Part shown: positions 27,341 through 35,558 of the stretch, in pieces
Position numbering within the stretch: the first letter of the stretch is position 1
Layout of the letters: each line of letters starts with the position of its first letter
NCBI GenBank assembly: GCA_964615375.1
Contig: CAZTOW010000009.1
Span: forward strand, 124,001-188,000
Direction: 5' to 3'
Length of the DNA: 64,000 nt
DNA from: CAZKWG01 sp964615375
Lineage (GTDB): Bacteria; Myxococcota_A; UBA796; CAZKWG01
Notes under the pieces: generated by a model
What the model saw: the letters and a program-made list of their open reading frames with translations, nothing else
Databases searched by the model: none
Told to the model about the DNA's origin: nothing
Made by a program: the position numbers and the translations under genes

Positions 27341-27368
27341 TGAACGCCGGCCCCTGAACGCCGGCCCC
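27341..27368. repeat. two tandem copies of a 14-bp unit
   Basis: TGAACGCCGGCCCC occurs twice head to tail in the divergent promoter space between 27330 and 27428. It could be slippage, or two binding sites placed 1.4 helical turns apart. Confidence 0.6.
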
Positions 27369-27427
27369 CGAGCCGCAGGCTGGTGCGGCCGGGACCCCTG
27401 CATTATGCCATGTCCACGAGGTCACGC

Positions 27428-28870
27428 ATGTACGCCGCCGCGCTCCGGCTCGCCGCTCCGCTCGCGCTCGCGCTCACGCTCGCGGGCTGCCTGTGGAAGC
27501 CTGACCCTGGCGTCGCCCCGCTGGCCCTGGCCGAGGCCCCGGTCTCCGCGCTCACGCTCACGGAGGCGCGCGAGGACCTGGAGATCGTGGTGGTGGTGCG
27601 CGCGGGCAGCGCCCTGGACACGCCCGGCCGCGAGGGGCTGGCCTGGCTGGCCGCAGAGAGCGTCGCGGGCGCGGGCGCGGGCGCGCTGGACCCCCAGCAG
27701 ATCGCCGCGCAGCTGGAGAGCTGGGGCGCGAGCCTGAGGGTGAGCGTGGGCCCGGAGCTCGTGACCTTCACGCTCACCTGCCCGCCCGCCCACGCCGAGG
27801 AGGCCGCCCGCCTGCTCGGGGAGCGGGTGGTGGCGCCCCGCCTCACGCCGGGCGTGCTCGCCGACGCCCAGCGGCGGGCCGCCGAGCTGGAGGCGACGCT
27901 CACCTCGCCCGCCTCTCCGTCCCTGCTGGCGCGCGAGGCCCTGGGCCTCTGGCTCTACGAGGCGCACCCCTACGGCCACGCCGCCACCGGGCGGGCGGGG
28001 AGCCGGAGCGCCGTCACCCTGCTGGACGTCCAGCAGTTCCTCTCGCGCCGCTACGTGCGCGCGGTCATCACCGGGGGCGTCGCCGGCCCCGCCTCGCCGG
28101 AGCGCGAGCGCGCGGCGGCGGCCCTGGGCGAGCAGCTCAGCCGGGCGGCGCCGCTGCTCTCGTCCCCCACCACCCCCCGCCTGATCCCCGAGCGCAAGGA
28201 CCGCGCCCTGCTGCTGGTGCGCGCGGAGGGGATCGGGGAGCGCGTGGCCCTGCGCCTGGGCCAGGGCCTGGACCTGCGCTGGGACGAGCCCGACGCCGCG
28301 GCCCTGGAGCTGGCCGTCGCGGCGCTGCGCGAGCGGCTCGCGGCCCTGGACGACGTGGCGAGGACGGGCGCCCTGACGCTCGGCCGCGGCGAGGCGGTCC
28401 AGAGCGCGATCCAGGTCTCGCTGGAGCTCGACGACCCCGCGCGCGCGCCCGAGGCCCTGGTGCGCGCCCTGCGCGTGGTCGAGCTGTGGGCCCAGGACGG
28501 CGTGGAGCAGAGCGAGCTCCTCCCCCCCGAGGCCCCGGCGCCCTCGCTCCCGGCGGCCCTCGGCGCCCGCGTCCTGCGCTGGCCCGACCCCTCTCTCCCC
28601 CTGCCCCAGGCGGCCGAGCCGCCGAGCCCGGCGCGCGTCAACGCCGCCATCGCCCGCTGGATCCGCCCGGACCTCTGGTCGGTGGTGGCGGTGCTGGCCG
28701 ACCCGGACGCGCTGCGCGCGGGCCTGGTCGAATATCCGGCCGCCTCGGACGTCCAAGCATCGGCCGCGACGTCGGGTGCGCCCTCCGATCCTGGAGCCGC
28801 GCCCGAGACGCGATACAAGGGCGGCATCGACCGCGTGACGGTCGTGAACGCGACGGAGCTGTTCCGATGA
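27428..28870 (+). CDS. M16 peptidase-like lipoprotein, catalytically inactive
   Basis: This 480-residue lipoprotein has lipobox LAGC (MYAAALRLAAPLALALTLAGC). The mature part follows the M16 (insulinase/processing peptidase) fold: strand EIVVVVRAGSALD, helix REGLAWLAAES, then the HPYGHAATG landmark. The HxxEH zinc site expected at the helix is absent (LAWLAAES), as in the non-catalytic partner of M16 heterodimers. No active M16 partner is next to it. The ATG at 27428 has GAGG 6 bases upstream and starts the signal. Its stop overlaps the next gene (ATGA). It could be a periplasmic peptide-binding scaffold. Confidence 0.72.
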   Translation: MYAAALRLAAPLALALTLAGCLWKPDPGVAPLALAEAPVSALTLTEAREDLEIVVVVRAGSALDTPGREGLAWLAAESVAGAGAGALDPQQIAAQLESWGASLRVSVGPELVTFTLTCPPAHAEEAARLLGERVVAPRLTPGVLADAQRRAAELEATLTSPASPSLLAREALGLWLYEAHPYGHAATGRAGSRSAVTLLDVQQFLSRRYVRAVITGGVAGPASPERERAAAALGEQLSRAAPLLSSPTTPRLIPERKDRALLLVRAEGIGERVALRLGQGLDLRWDEPDAAALELAVAALRERLAALDDVARTGALTLGRGEAVQSAIQVSLELDDPARAPEALVRALRVVELWAQDGVEQSELLPPEAPAPSLPAALGARVLRWPDPSLPLPQAAEPPSPARVNAAIARWIRPDLWSVVAVLADPDALRAGLVEYPAASDVQASAATSGAPSDPGAAPETRYKGGIDRVTVVNATELFR

Positions 28871-29688
28871 GAAACTCCCTCTTCCTCGGCGTCCTCCTGC
28901 TGTCGGGCTGCAACGGCGAGCTCGACGGGTACCTCCCCACCATCGCCTTCGACCGCCTCGAGGTGAACTCGGTCGACTGGGACATGGCGGACACGAACTT
29001 CGTGTTCAAGGTGGACAACCCGAACCCGGTGGACATCACGCTGGCCAGCTTCGACTACAACCTGGCCTTCCAGGGGGAGGAGTGGCTGACCGGCGACGAC
29101 CCGGATGGCCTCGTGCTGGGCGCGGCGGGCGCGTCCGAGCTCTCGCTGCCCGTCGGGCTGGTCTTCGAGGATCTCTACGCGATGATCCAGGCCGTGCGCG
29201 GCGAGGACACCATCGACTTCGAGCTGGCGGGCAACTTCGGCTTCAACACGCCGATCGGCCTGGTCGAGCTGCCCTACGACGCCTCCGGCAACTTCCCCGC
29301 CCTGCGCACGCCGACCTTCGGCTTCGAGGCGCTGCGCGTGCAGGAGGTCGGGCTGACCAGCGCGACGCTGGCGCTGGACCTGGCCGTGGACAACGATCAC
29401 GCCTCCACGCTCGACTTCACGAACTTCGACTACCAGTTCCGGCTGGAGGGCGAGGACGTGGGTGAGGGCTCGGTGGCCGAGCTGGGCGCGGTGGACGGCG
29501 CGAACACCGGCACGCTGACCCTGCCGCTGGAGATCAGCTACGGCAGCGCCGGATACGCCATCTACGAGATGCTCATCGAAGGGGACGGCAACGTCGGCGT
29601 CGGCCTCTCGGCGGCGACGGACGTGGACACGCCCTTCGGCGTGGTCCCGCTCTCGGTGAACGAGAGCGGTCAGGTGTCCCTGAACTGA
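28867..29688 (+). CDS. lipoprotein with two WHy (LEA14-like) domains
   Basis: This 273-residue protein starts MRNSLFLGVLLLSGC (lipobox LSGC). Two homologous units carry the WHy/LEA14 pattern of FxxLEVNSVDWDMADTNFVF...VDNPNP and, later, TLALDLAVDND with a shared FDYxxxxxGE strand. Such domains are found in water-stress proteins and in envelope lipoproteins of deltaproteobacteria. A structural or binding role at the outer membrane is likely. It is coupled by ATGA overlap to the M16-like lipoprotein. Confidence 0.8.
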   Translation: MRNSLFLGVLLLSGCNGELDGYLPTIAFDRLEVNSVDWDMADTNFVFKVDNPNPVDITLASFDYNLAFQGEEWLTGDDPDGLVLGAAGASELSLPVGLVFEDLYAMIQAVRGEDTIDFELAGNFGFNTPIGLVELPYDASGNFPALRTPTFGFEALRVQEVGLTSATLALDLAVDNDHASTLDFTNFDYQFRLEGEDVGEGSVAELGAVDGANTGTLTLPLEISYGSAGYAIYEMLIEGDGNVGVGLSAATDVDTPFGVVPLSVNESGQVSLN

Positions 29689-29707
29689 GCGAGAAGGGGG
29701 GGATCCC

Positions 29708-30472
29708 TTGCTGGTCGAGCGCATCTTCATCGACAATCCGCTGCGAAACTTCCATTACCTCGTGGCCTGCGAGCACACGGGCGAGGCTCTGGCCATCGAC
29801 CCGCTCGAGGTGGACGCGGTGCTGGCCGTGGCCAACCGCCACGGCTGGCGCATCACGCAGGTGCTCTGCACGCATGACCACTGGGATCACGCGGGCGGGC
29901 GCGAGGACATGCGCAAGGCCACGGGGGCCCGCGTGCTGGCGCATGCGGAGAGCCCGCTGGACGGCGTGGACGTCCACCTGCGCGACGGCGCGGAGGTCCA
30001 CGTCGGGAGCTCGGTGAAGCTGCGCGCGCTGGACACGCCCGGCCACACGATGAGCCACGTCTGCCTGCACGGGCACGGGCGCCTGTTCGCGGGCGACACG
30101 CTCTTCATCGCCGGCTGCGGCAACTGCAAGCAGGGCGGGCACCCCGACTCGCTCTGGCACACCTTCAACGACCGCCTCTTCCGCCTGCCCGACGACACGC
30201 GGGTGGAGCCGGGCCACGACTACGCGCTCAACAACCTGCGCTTCTCGCTGAAGCACGAGCCGGACAACGAGGACGCGAAGCGGGCGCTGGCGGAGGCGGA
30301 GACGGCGGCGGCGGCGGGCGGCTCGCTGGAGAGCACGCTGGCGCGGGAGCGGACCTACAACCCCTTCTTCCGCACGCGCTCGCCGGAGCTGCGCGCCGGG
30401 ATCGGGCTCGGCCCGGAGGCCACGGACCGCGAGGTCTTCCTGGCCCTCCGCGAGGCCCGCAACCACTGGTAG
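29708..30472 (+). CDS. hydroxyacylglutathione hydrolase-like metallo-beta-lactamase fold protein
   Basis: This 254-residue cytoplasmic enzyme has the metal motif THDHWDHAGG (55-64), a later His in DTPGHTMSH, the bridging Asp in FAGDTLF, and EPGHDYALNN near the C-terminus. Its C-terminal helical region is that of glyoxalase II, which hydrolyses S-lactoylglutathione. The loop reads AGCGNCKQGG instead of the usual GGCGRxFEG, so a different thioester or persulfide substrate is possible. The TTG start has a run of seven Gs a few bases upstream. It is 19 bases after the WHy lipoprotein. Confidence 0.82.
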   Translation: MLVERIFIDNPLRNFHYLVACEHTGEALAIDPLEVDAVLAVANRHGWRITQVLCTHDHWDHAGGREDMRKATGARVLAHAESPLDGVDVHLRDGAEVHVGSSVKLRALDTPGHTMSHVCLHGHGRLFAGDTLFIAGCGNCKQGGHPDSLWHTFNDRLFRLPDDTRVEPGHDYALNNLRFSLKHEPDNEDAKRALAEAETAAAAGGSLESTLARERTYNPFFRTRSPELRAGIGLGPEATDREVFLALREARNHW

Positions 30473-30478
30473 CGGGCG

Positions 30479-31051
30479 TCAGAAGCCGAGCGCGGAGAAG
30501 AGGTCGGAGTCCCGCGCGCAGGGGGCGGCCGAAAAGCGCCCGCTGAGGTCCAGCGCGCTCAAGTCGAAGCTGCCCTCCAGCCGCTCCTCCTCCTGGGTGA
30601 TGGCCACCGAGCCCGGGCCGGGGACCGCCGGGACATACTCCAGATCGCCCAGCGCGTCCCCGGGCGTGTAGGACACGACGATGCCCTCGCGGGCCTCGAC
30701 CTCGGCCTCCTTGACCGTCCACCAGCTCGCGCGCAGCTCGCGGACGCCCACGTCGTCCACCTCGGGCTCGATCGCGTAGTCCCCGACCAGATCGCCCTGG
30801 GTGGCCTCGAGCTCCAGGTAGAGGGCCTGCGCCCCCTCGCGGGTGAGCCCGGCCTCCTGGCGGGTGAGCTCAGCCTCGATCTCCGCGGGGTCATCGCTCT
30901 CGGGCAGCTCGCAGAGCAGGCTGGAGTTGGAGAGCAGGAGGAGGGTGGGGGCCTCCTCCGCGGCGCTGAACCAGGCGGAGCGCAGGGGCTCCTGACCGTC
31001 CTCGGTGCGCAGGAGGCCGACGGAGCAGCCCAGGAGCAGGAGCGGCAGCAT
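30479..31051 (-). CDS. lipoprotein of the left radical SAM operon
   Basis: This 190-residue protein has a very short signal and lipobox (MLPLLLLGC). The mature chain is acidic and beta-rich, with only two further Cys (CELPESDD and APCARDSD). The family is not recognised. It is the third gene of a tightly coupled minus-strand operon: its ATG shares one base with the stop of the upstream radical SAM gene (TGATG). The operon context makes it a candidate substrate, substrate carrier or surface partner of the radical SAM enzymes, by inference only. Confidence 0.68.
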   Translation of the reverse strand: MLPLLLLGCSVGLLRTEDGQEPLRSAWFSAAEEAPTLLLLSNSSLLCELPESDDPAEIEAELTRQEAGLTREGAQALYLELEATQGDLVGDYAIEPEVDDVGVRELRASWWTVKEAEVEAREGIVVSYTPGDALGDLEYVPAVPGPGSVAITQEEERLEGSFDLSALDLSGRFSAAPCARDSDLFSALGF

Positions 31052-31821
31052 CAGAAGCTCTCCGCGGCGCGCAGGCGGTCCTGGCCGGGCGGGGCGATAC
31101 CGAGGGCGCGGCAGACCTCGGCGTGCAGGCGGTCGGCGGCGGCCTGGTCCCCGCAGTTCAGCGGTCGGAAGTAGAGGGTGTCCATGGGCTGGCTGGGCCA
31201 GTCCCAGCTCTGGGCGAAGGGGCGGCCGAGCGCCCGTAGCTCGCCCGCCCAGAAGTCGCGGAAGGCGCGGGCCTCGTGCGCGTTCTCCGGCTGGACCACG
31301 AAGGCCAGCGTCACGAAGGGCCTCTGCGCGCGCATCTCCTCGCGCACGGCGAGGAAGCGGCGGACGTTGCGGTAGACCTGCTCGCCCTTGTCGGCGCCCT
31401 TGACCAGGGCGTAGGTGGGGGGCGTGTGGGCGTCGAGGGAGAAGTGGACGAAGTTGAAGGTGTCGGGCTGCTGGCCGGGCTGGCTGGCCAGGCGCACGAG
31501 GAGGCGGGCGCGCTCCTCCGAGAGCACGACCCCGTTGGTGTGCAGCTTGAAGCCCCGGAACAGGCGGTTCGACCCGTTGATGGCGAAGGCGTACTCCACG
31601 AAGCGGTCAAACTGGGGGTGGATGGTGGGCTCGCCCAGCCAGTGCGGGCAGAGGTGGACCTCCTCGCTCATGCCCTCGAGCCCCAGCAGGCTCTTTCGCC
31701 AGGTCTCCCAGGCCATGAACCGCATGGGCACGCCGTGGGCCTCGTCGCGCATCGACTGGCTGCACATCTTGCACTTGATGTTGCAGTGGTCCGTCAGCTC
31801 GAGGTTCAGCGTGATCGCCAT
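31051..31821 (-). CDS. radical SAM protein, WLGEP subtype, no SPASM domain
   Basis: This 256-residue protein has the [4Fe-4S]/SAM motif CNIKCKMC (Cys 13, 17, 20) and the SAM-binding WLGEP (61-65, the place of GGEP). FKLHTNG and HFSLDA strands complete the core barrel. It is clearly paralogous to the enzyme at 33448, with matching landmarks across the core, but ends where that protein continues into a Cys-rich auxiliary cluster region. It therefore has at most one auxiliary Cys in this area (PLNCGDQ). Its ATG overlaps the upstream stop (TGATG). The substrate is unknown. Confidence 0.85.
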   Translation of the reverse strand: MAITLNLELTDHCNIKCKMCSQSMRDEAHGVPMRFMAWETWRKSLLGLEGMSEEVHLCPHWLGEPTIHPQFDRFVEYAFAINGSNRLFRGFKLHTNGVVLSEERARLLVRLASQPGQQPDTFNFVHFSLDAHTPPTYALVKGADKGEQVYRNVRRFLAVREEMRAQRPFVTLAFVVQPENAHEARAFRDFWAGELRALGRPFAQSWDWPSQPMDTLYFRPLNCGDQAAADRLHAEVCRALGIAPPGQDRLRAAESF

Positions 31822-32918
31822 CAGGGCACCGCCGCGCGGGGGGACTCGAAGCCTGGGGTCATGAAGCTGCGGATGTGGGCCTCGTGGCTCAGGATGTTCC
31901 AGGAGCACTCGCTGCAGCGCGGCAGCGGGCGCTTCTCCAGCATCCCCGCGCGGACGGCGTTCAGGAAGGGGTCCTCGCGCCAGAGCTCGGCGAGGGGCCG
32001 ATCGGCGACCGCGCCCCCCTCCCCCGCCAGCACGCAGCAGGGGCTGGTGCGGCCGTCGGCCTGCACGACGAGGTAGTGCCACGCCTTGAGGCAGGGGGCG
32101 CCGCGCAGGCCAGGGGTCGTGGGGATCTCCACCCGCGTCGCCCCGCGGTCCAGCGTGTCGGGGCGCAGGAAGCGCTCCAGCGTGGTGGCGACACCCAGCT
32201 CGTAGGCGAGGGCGAGGGCGTCAGCGGCGAGGGCGGGGACGCGCGCGGCCTCCTCGTCGGAGAGGCGCCAGGCGAGCTGCTCGGGGCGGTAGGCGATCAG
32301 CGCGTCGAAGTCGACCCGGAAGGCGCCGAGCGCGCTGGCCAGGCGCACGATGTCCGAGAGCGACTGGTAGTTGATGTTCGTGATCACCGTGTGGAGCGCG
32401 ATGCGCGGCAGGCTGAGGCCCTGGCGACGGCGCTCCACGGCGAGCGCGCAGACGTTGCGGACGGTGCGGCGGAAGGCGCCGCGCACCCCGCGCAGGCGGT
32501 CGTGGACCTCGGGCGTGGCGCCGTCGATGGAGACGTGGATCTCGTCCCAGCCGAGCTCGAGGAGGCGGGCGCGCAGCGGGGCGTCCAGGAGGGTGCCGTT
32601 GGTGGTGAGCACGCCCTCCATCCCCCGCTCCTTGACCCGCTCCATCAGGCGGGGGGTGGCGTCGCGGCGCAGGAGCGGCTCGCCCCCGCCGAGCACGAAG
32701 ACCCGTCGAACGCCCATCTCCGCGGCCTCGTCCACGAGCTGGAGCAGGCGCTCGGCGGAGAGCTCACCCACAGGCGGTCGGTGGCGGTCGGTGGTGTCGC
32801 AGAAGGCGCAGTCCAGGTTGCAGGCCAGGGTCGGGTAGATCTCCAGGGTCATGGGCCCCTGGGGACCCTCCTGCTCCCAGCGCAGCACGCGCGCGGCGAT
32901 CTCGGCGGCCTCGGCCAT
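31821..32918 (-). CDS. radical SAM/SPASM protein, GGGEP subtype
   Basis: This 365-residue enzyme has CNLDCAFC (Cys 33, 37, 40), GGGEPLLRRD, a VSIDGATPEVHD strand and a C-terminal SPASM-type segment (CLKAWHYLVVQADG, CCV, then CSECSWN) expected to bind auxiliary Fe-S clusters. SPASM enzymes typically modify peptides or proteins, but other substrates are known. It is the first gene of a three-gene minus-strand operon and faces a plus-strand operon of similar make-up across 52 bases (32919-32970). Confidence 0.88.
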   Translation of the reverse strand: MAEAAEIAARVLRWEQEGPQGPMTLEIYPTLACNLDCAFCDTTDRHRPPVGELSAERLLQLVDEAAEMGVRRVFVLGGGEPLLRRDATPRLMERVKERGMEGVLTTNGTLLDAPLRARLLELGWDEIHVSIDGATPEVHDRLRGVRGAFRRTVRNVCALAVERRRQGLSLPRIALHTVITNINYQSLSDIVRLASALGAFRVDFDALIAYRPEQLAWRLSDEEAARVPALAADALALAYELGVATTLERFLRPDTLDRGATRVEIPTTPGLRGAPCLKAWHYLVVQADGRTSPCCVLAGEGGAVADRPLAELWREDPFLNAVRAGMLEKRPLPRCSECSWNILSHEAHIRSFMTPGFESPRAAVP

Positions 32919-32970
32919 GCTGGCAGGCTACCACTCCCAGCGGCGGCGAGAAGCGAATAGAATAGGCTTC

Positions 32971-33432
32971 ATGAAGACGCTGAGACTCCCTGCCCTCCTC
33001 CTCATGGCGCTCGCAGGAGCGCTCCTCCCCGGCTGCCCCTCGGAGGACGACAAGTCCACCGACGACTCGTCCGGCACGAAGTACTGGTGCGAGTCCCTGG
33101 AGGACGCCAACACCTACTACATCGAAGACGGCGGCGGGAACGGCGCCAGCGGCAAGATCGAGGGGCGCATCATCACGAGCTACGGGGACGACATCCACGA
33201 CCCGCAGCTGGTCGGGCGCCTGGAGTACACGCTGGAGAGCGTCACCAGCGGCGGCTCGCCCCAGCTCGAGGAGACCGACGACTACGGAGACTTCGCCGCG
33301 ACCGTGGGCGAGGGCACCTGGCGCGTGCAGGCCTCGACGACGCTGGCGGGCCAGAGCTGTACTGCGAGCTATGACTTCGAGGTGGTGGGCAGCAAGACCA
33401 CCTACGCCTGCATTGAGCTGAGCTGCCAGTAG
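32971..33432 (+). CDS. small Cys-containing lipoprotein of the right radical SAM operon
   Basis: This 153-residue protein starts MKTLRLPALLLMALAGALLPGC; the lipobox is LPGC. After an acidic Ser/Thr linker comes a beta-rich domain with Cys in KYWCESLED, GQSCTASYD and two near the end (YACIELSCQ). It lies 15 bases before a radical SAM gene and diverges from another radical SAM operon. The family is not recognised. It could be a substrate, carrier or unrelated surface protein. Confidence 0.72.
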   Translation: MKTLRLPALLLMALAGALLPGCPSEDDKSTDDSSGTKYWCESLEDANTYYIEDGGGNGASGKIEGRIITSYGDDIHDPQLVGRLEYTLESVTSGGSPQLEETDDYGDFAATVGEGTWRVQASTTLAGQSCTASYDFEVVGSKTTYACIELSCQ

Positions 33433-33447
33433 GGTAGGCTTGGGGGT

Positions 33448-34533
33448 ATGCGCCCCCCCGCTCTGCCCGGCAGCTACCTGGTCGTCGAGACCACGAACCG
33501 CTGCAGCCTGGCGTGCGTCCACTGCTCGGTCTCCGAGGAGGGGCACGGGCACCACCTGAAGACGGGCTACATCGACCCTGGGCTCTTCGAGGCGTTGATC
33601 GCCGACCTCGTGGCGGTCGGCGCGCGCTTCGACACGCTCATCCCCTTCTGGCTGGGCGAGCCCCTGCTGCACCCGCACTTCGGGCACCTCTGGCGGCTGG
33701 GGCTGCGGGCGGCGGCGCGGCACGGGACCTTCGGCAAGATCGAGATCCACACGAACGCCACGCACCTGACCGAGGACCGGGCGCGGGCGGCGCTCAACGC
33801 GGCCAGCGTGCCCCAGGTCTGGCACTTCTCGCTGGACGCGCTCTCCGTCGAGACCTATCGGGCGGTGAAGGGGCGGGACCGGCTCCAGATCGTGAACGCC
33901 CAGGTGCAGCGCTTCCTCGAGCTCAAGGCCGCCCTGGGCGCGCGCTGGCCGCGTCCGGTCTTCCAGTTCATCGTGGGCTCCAACAACGTCGCGGAGGTCC
34001 ACGACTTTCGCGCACACTGGGAGGGCGCCTGCCGACGCCTGGGGCTGCCGGTGCGGGCGGCGGCGGGGCACGTCCCCCCGGGCGAGGACGCCGTCGTGTT
34101 CTTCCGTCAGCGCGACTGCCCCACGCCCGAGATGCAGGAGGCGGAGAACCGGGTCTTCCGCGAGGCGATGGCCAGCGAGGGCCTGACGCTCCCCGGGGCG
34201 GCCACGAAGGGCGAGCAGGTGCGGGCCGCGAACCTGAGCCCCTGCTCGGGCTTCTGGAAGAGCCCGGTGGTGAGCTGGCAGGGGGAGGTCACGGCCTGCA
34301 CCCGGGACAACCTGCTGGAGAACCGGCTGGGGAGCCTGCGCGAGCGGCCCTTCTCCGAGCTCTGGTGGGGGCCGGACATGGCGGCCCGGCGCGCGCGGGT
34401 GGCCCGGGGAGACTACGGCGGCCTGCCGCCCTGCGGGACCTGCTTCATCCCCCACAGCCTGAACCACGCCGAGCTGAGCCCCGCCGACATCGCCACCCAG
34501 GCCCGCTACGACGCGACCCGAGGCGCGGCGTGA
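33448..34533 (+). CDS. radical SAM/SPASM protein, WLGEP subtype
   Basis: This 361-residue enzyme has CSLACVHC (Cys 19, 23, 26), FWLGEPLLHP (67-76), IEIHTNA and HFSLDALSVETYRAVKG. The C-terminal part has SPASM-like Cys (LSPCSGFW, VTACTRDN, LPPCGTC) with PFSELW between them. It is the longer paralog of the protein at 31051. Its stop overlaps the GTG of the next radical SAM gene (GTGA), so both are made together. The substrate is unknown. Confidence 0.88.
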   Translation: MRPPALPGSYLVVETTNRCSLACVHCSVSEEGHGHHLKTGYIDPGLFEALIADLVAVGARFDTLIPFWLGEPLLHPHFGHLWRLGLRAAARHGTFGKIEIHTNATHLTEDRARAALNAASVPQVWHFSLDALSVETYRAVKGRDRLQIVNAQVQRFLELKAALGARWPRPVFQFIVGSNNVAEVHDFRAHWEGACRRLGLPVRAAAGHVPPGEDAVVFFRQRDCPTPEMQEAENRVFREAMASEGLTLPGAATKGEQVRAANLSPCSGFWKSPVVSWQGEVTACTRDNLLENRLGSLRERPFSELWWGPDMAARRARVARGDYGGLPPCGTCFIPHSLNHAELSPADIATQARYDATRGAA

Positions 34534-35552
34534 GGCTGCCCGCCCCGCCGCTGTTGGATCGCGCGCTCGACCGCGTACACCTGCGCCGCGCGCCGGGGCG
34601 GCCGAGCCAGATCCACCTGTCCGTGACGGATCGCTGCTTCCTGCCCTGCCTGCACTGCGACATCTGGAAGAACGAGGCTGAGGATCTGCCCGGCACCGTC
34701 TGGGAGGATCTCATCGACCGCCTCGCCCCCTGGTGCGCGCCGGCCGGGATGAACTTCGTGGGCGGCGAGCCCTTCCTGCGCAAGGACCTGGAGTCGCTGC
34801 TGACCCGCGCCACGGCCCGCGGCTTCGAGGTCAGCTTCAACACCAACGGCTGGCTGGTGACGGCCGAGCGGGCCGCGCGCGTGGCGGAGAGCGGCGCGCG
34901 CATCGCCTACGTGAGCCTGGACGGGATGCGCCCGGAGACCGTGGACCACAGCCGCGGGCGCAAGGGCTCCTACGACAAGGCCCGGCGCGCCATCGAGCTC
35001 TTCGGCGCCCACCCGAGCCCGCGGGTGGTGATCGCCTGCATCCTGCACGCGAAGAACGCCCCGGAGATCCCCGAGCTCCTCTCCTGGGTGCGGCGGAGCG
35101 GGCTCCAGCTCGTGCTCCAGCCCCTCTACCAGAGCTTCGGGGACAACCCCTACGACCCGGACTGGTGGCAGACCGCCCCCCTCTTCCCGCGGAGCCCGGA
35201 CGAGCTGGACGCCATCGACGCCGCCCTCGACCTGCTCAGCGCCGAGCGCCTGCGCGGCGGCCCCGTCTGCAACGCCGTCGCCCAGCTCCAGGGCATGAAG
35301 CGCCACTTCCGCGCGCCGTCCGAGGACAACGGCGCGAGCTGCAAGGCCGGTCACAGCGATCTCAGCTTCGACCCCCAGGGCAACATCCGCCTCTGCTACT
35401 TCCTGGAGCCGGTCGGCAGCATCTTCGACGCCACCCCCGTCCCGCTGGTCTGGGACCGCTACACCACCCTGCGCCGACGCTGGGAGGTGAGCCGCTGTGA
35501 GCGGGCGTGCAGCCTGCTGAACTGCAATTTCGAGCGGCGGGACGGGGGGTGA
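34530..35552 (+). CDS. radical SAM protein with SPASM-like Cys cluster, GGEP subtype
   Basis: This 340-residue enzyme has CFLPCLHC (Cys 36, 40, 43), VGGEPFLRKD, VSFNTNGWL and YVSLDGMRPETVDHSRG. The C-terminal part has Cys in ASCKAGH, IRLCYF and the cluster SRCERACSLLNC, consistent with auxiliary Fe-S binding. The GTG start overlaps the stop of the upstream paralog-type enzyme. It is closer in layout to the GGGEP enzyme at 31821 than to the two WLGEP proteins, so each divergent operon has one of each subtype. Confidence 0.87.
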   Translation: MRLPAPPLLDRALDRVHLRRAPGRPSQIHLSVTDRCFLPCLHCDIWKNEAEDLPGTVWEDLIDRLAPWCAPAGMNFVGGEPFLRKDLESLLTRATARGFEVSFNTNGWLVTAERAARVAESGARIAYVSLDGMRPETVDHSRGRKGSYDKARRAIELFGAHPSPRVVIACILHAKNAPEIPELLSWVRRSGLQLVLQPLYQSFGDNPYDPDWWQTAPLFPRSPDELDAIDAALDLLSAERLRGGPVCNAVAQLQGMKRHFRAPSEDNGASCKAGHSDLSFDPQGNIRLCYFLEPVGSIFDATPVPLVWDRYTTLRRRWEVSRCERACSLLNCNFERRDGG

Positions 35553-35558
35553 GCGGCC

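Noticed and set aside
31822..32082. longer start for the radical SAM protein at 31051
   Set aside because: The upstream extension overlaps the coding region of the preceding SPASM gene in another frame and is Arg/Pro/Gly-rich; the ATG at 31821 overlaps the stop as TGATG and starts directly at the core barrel.
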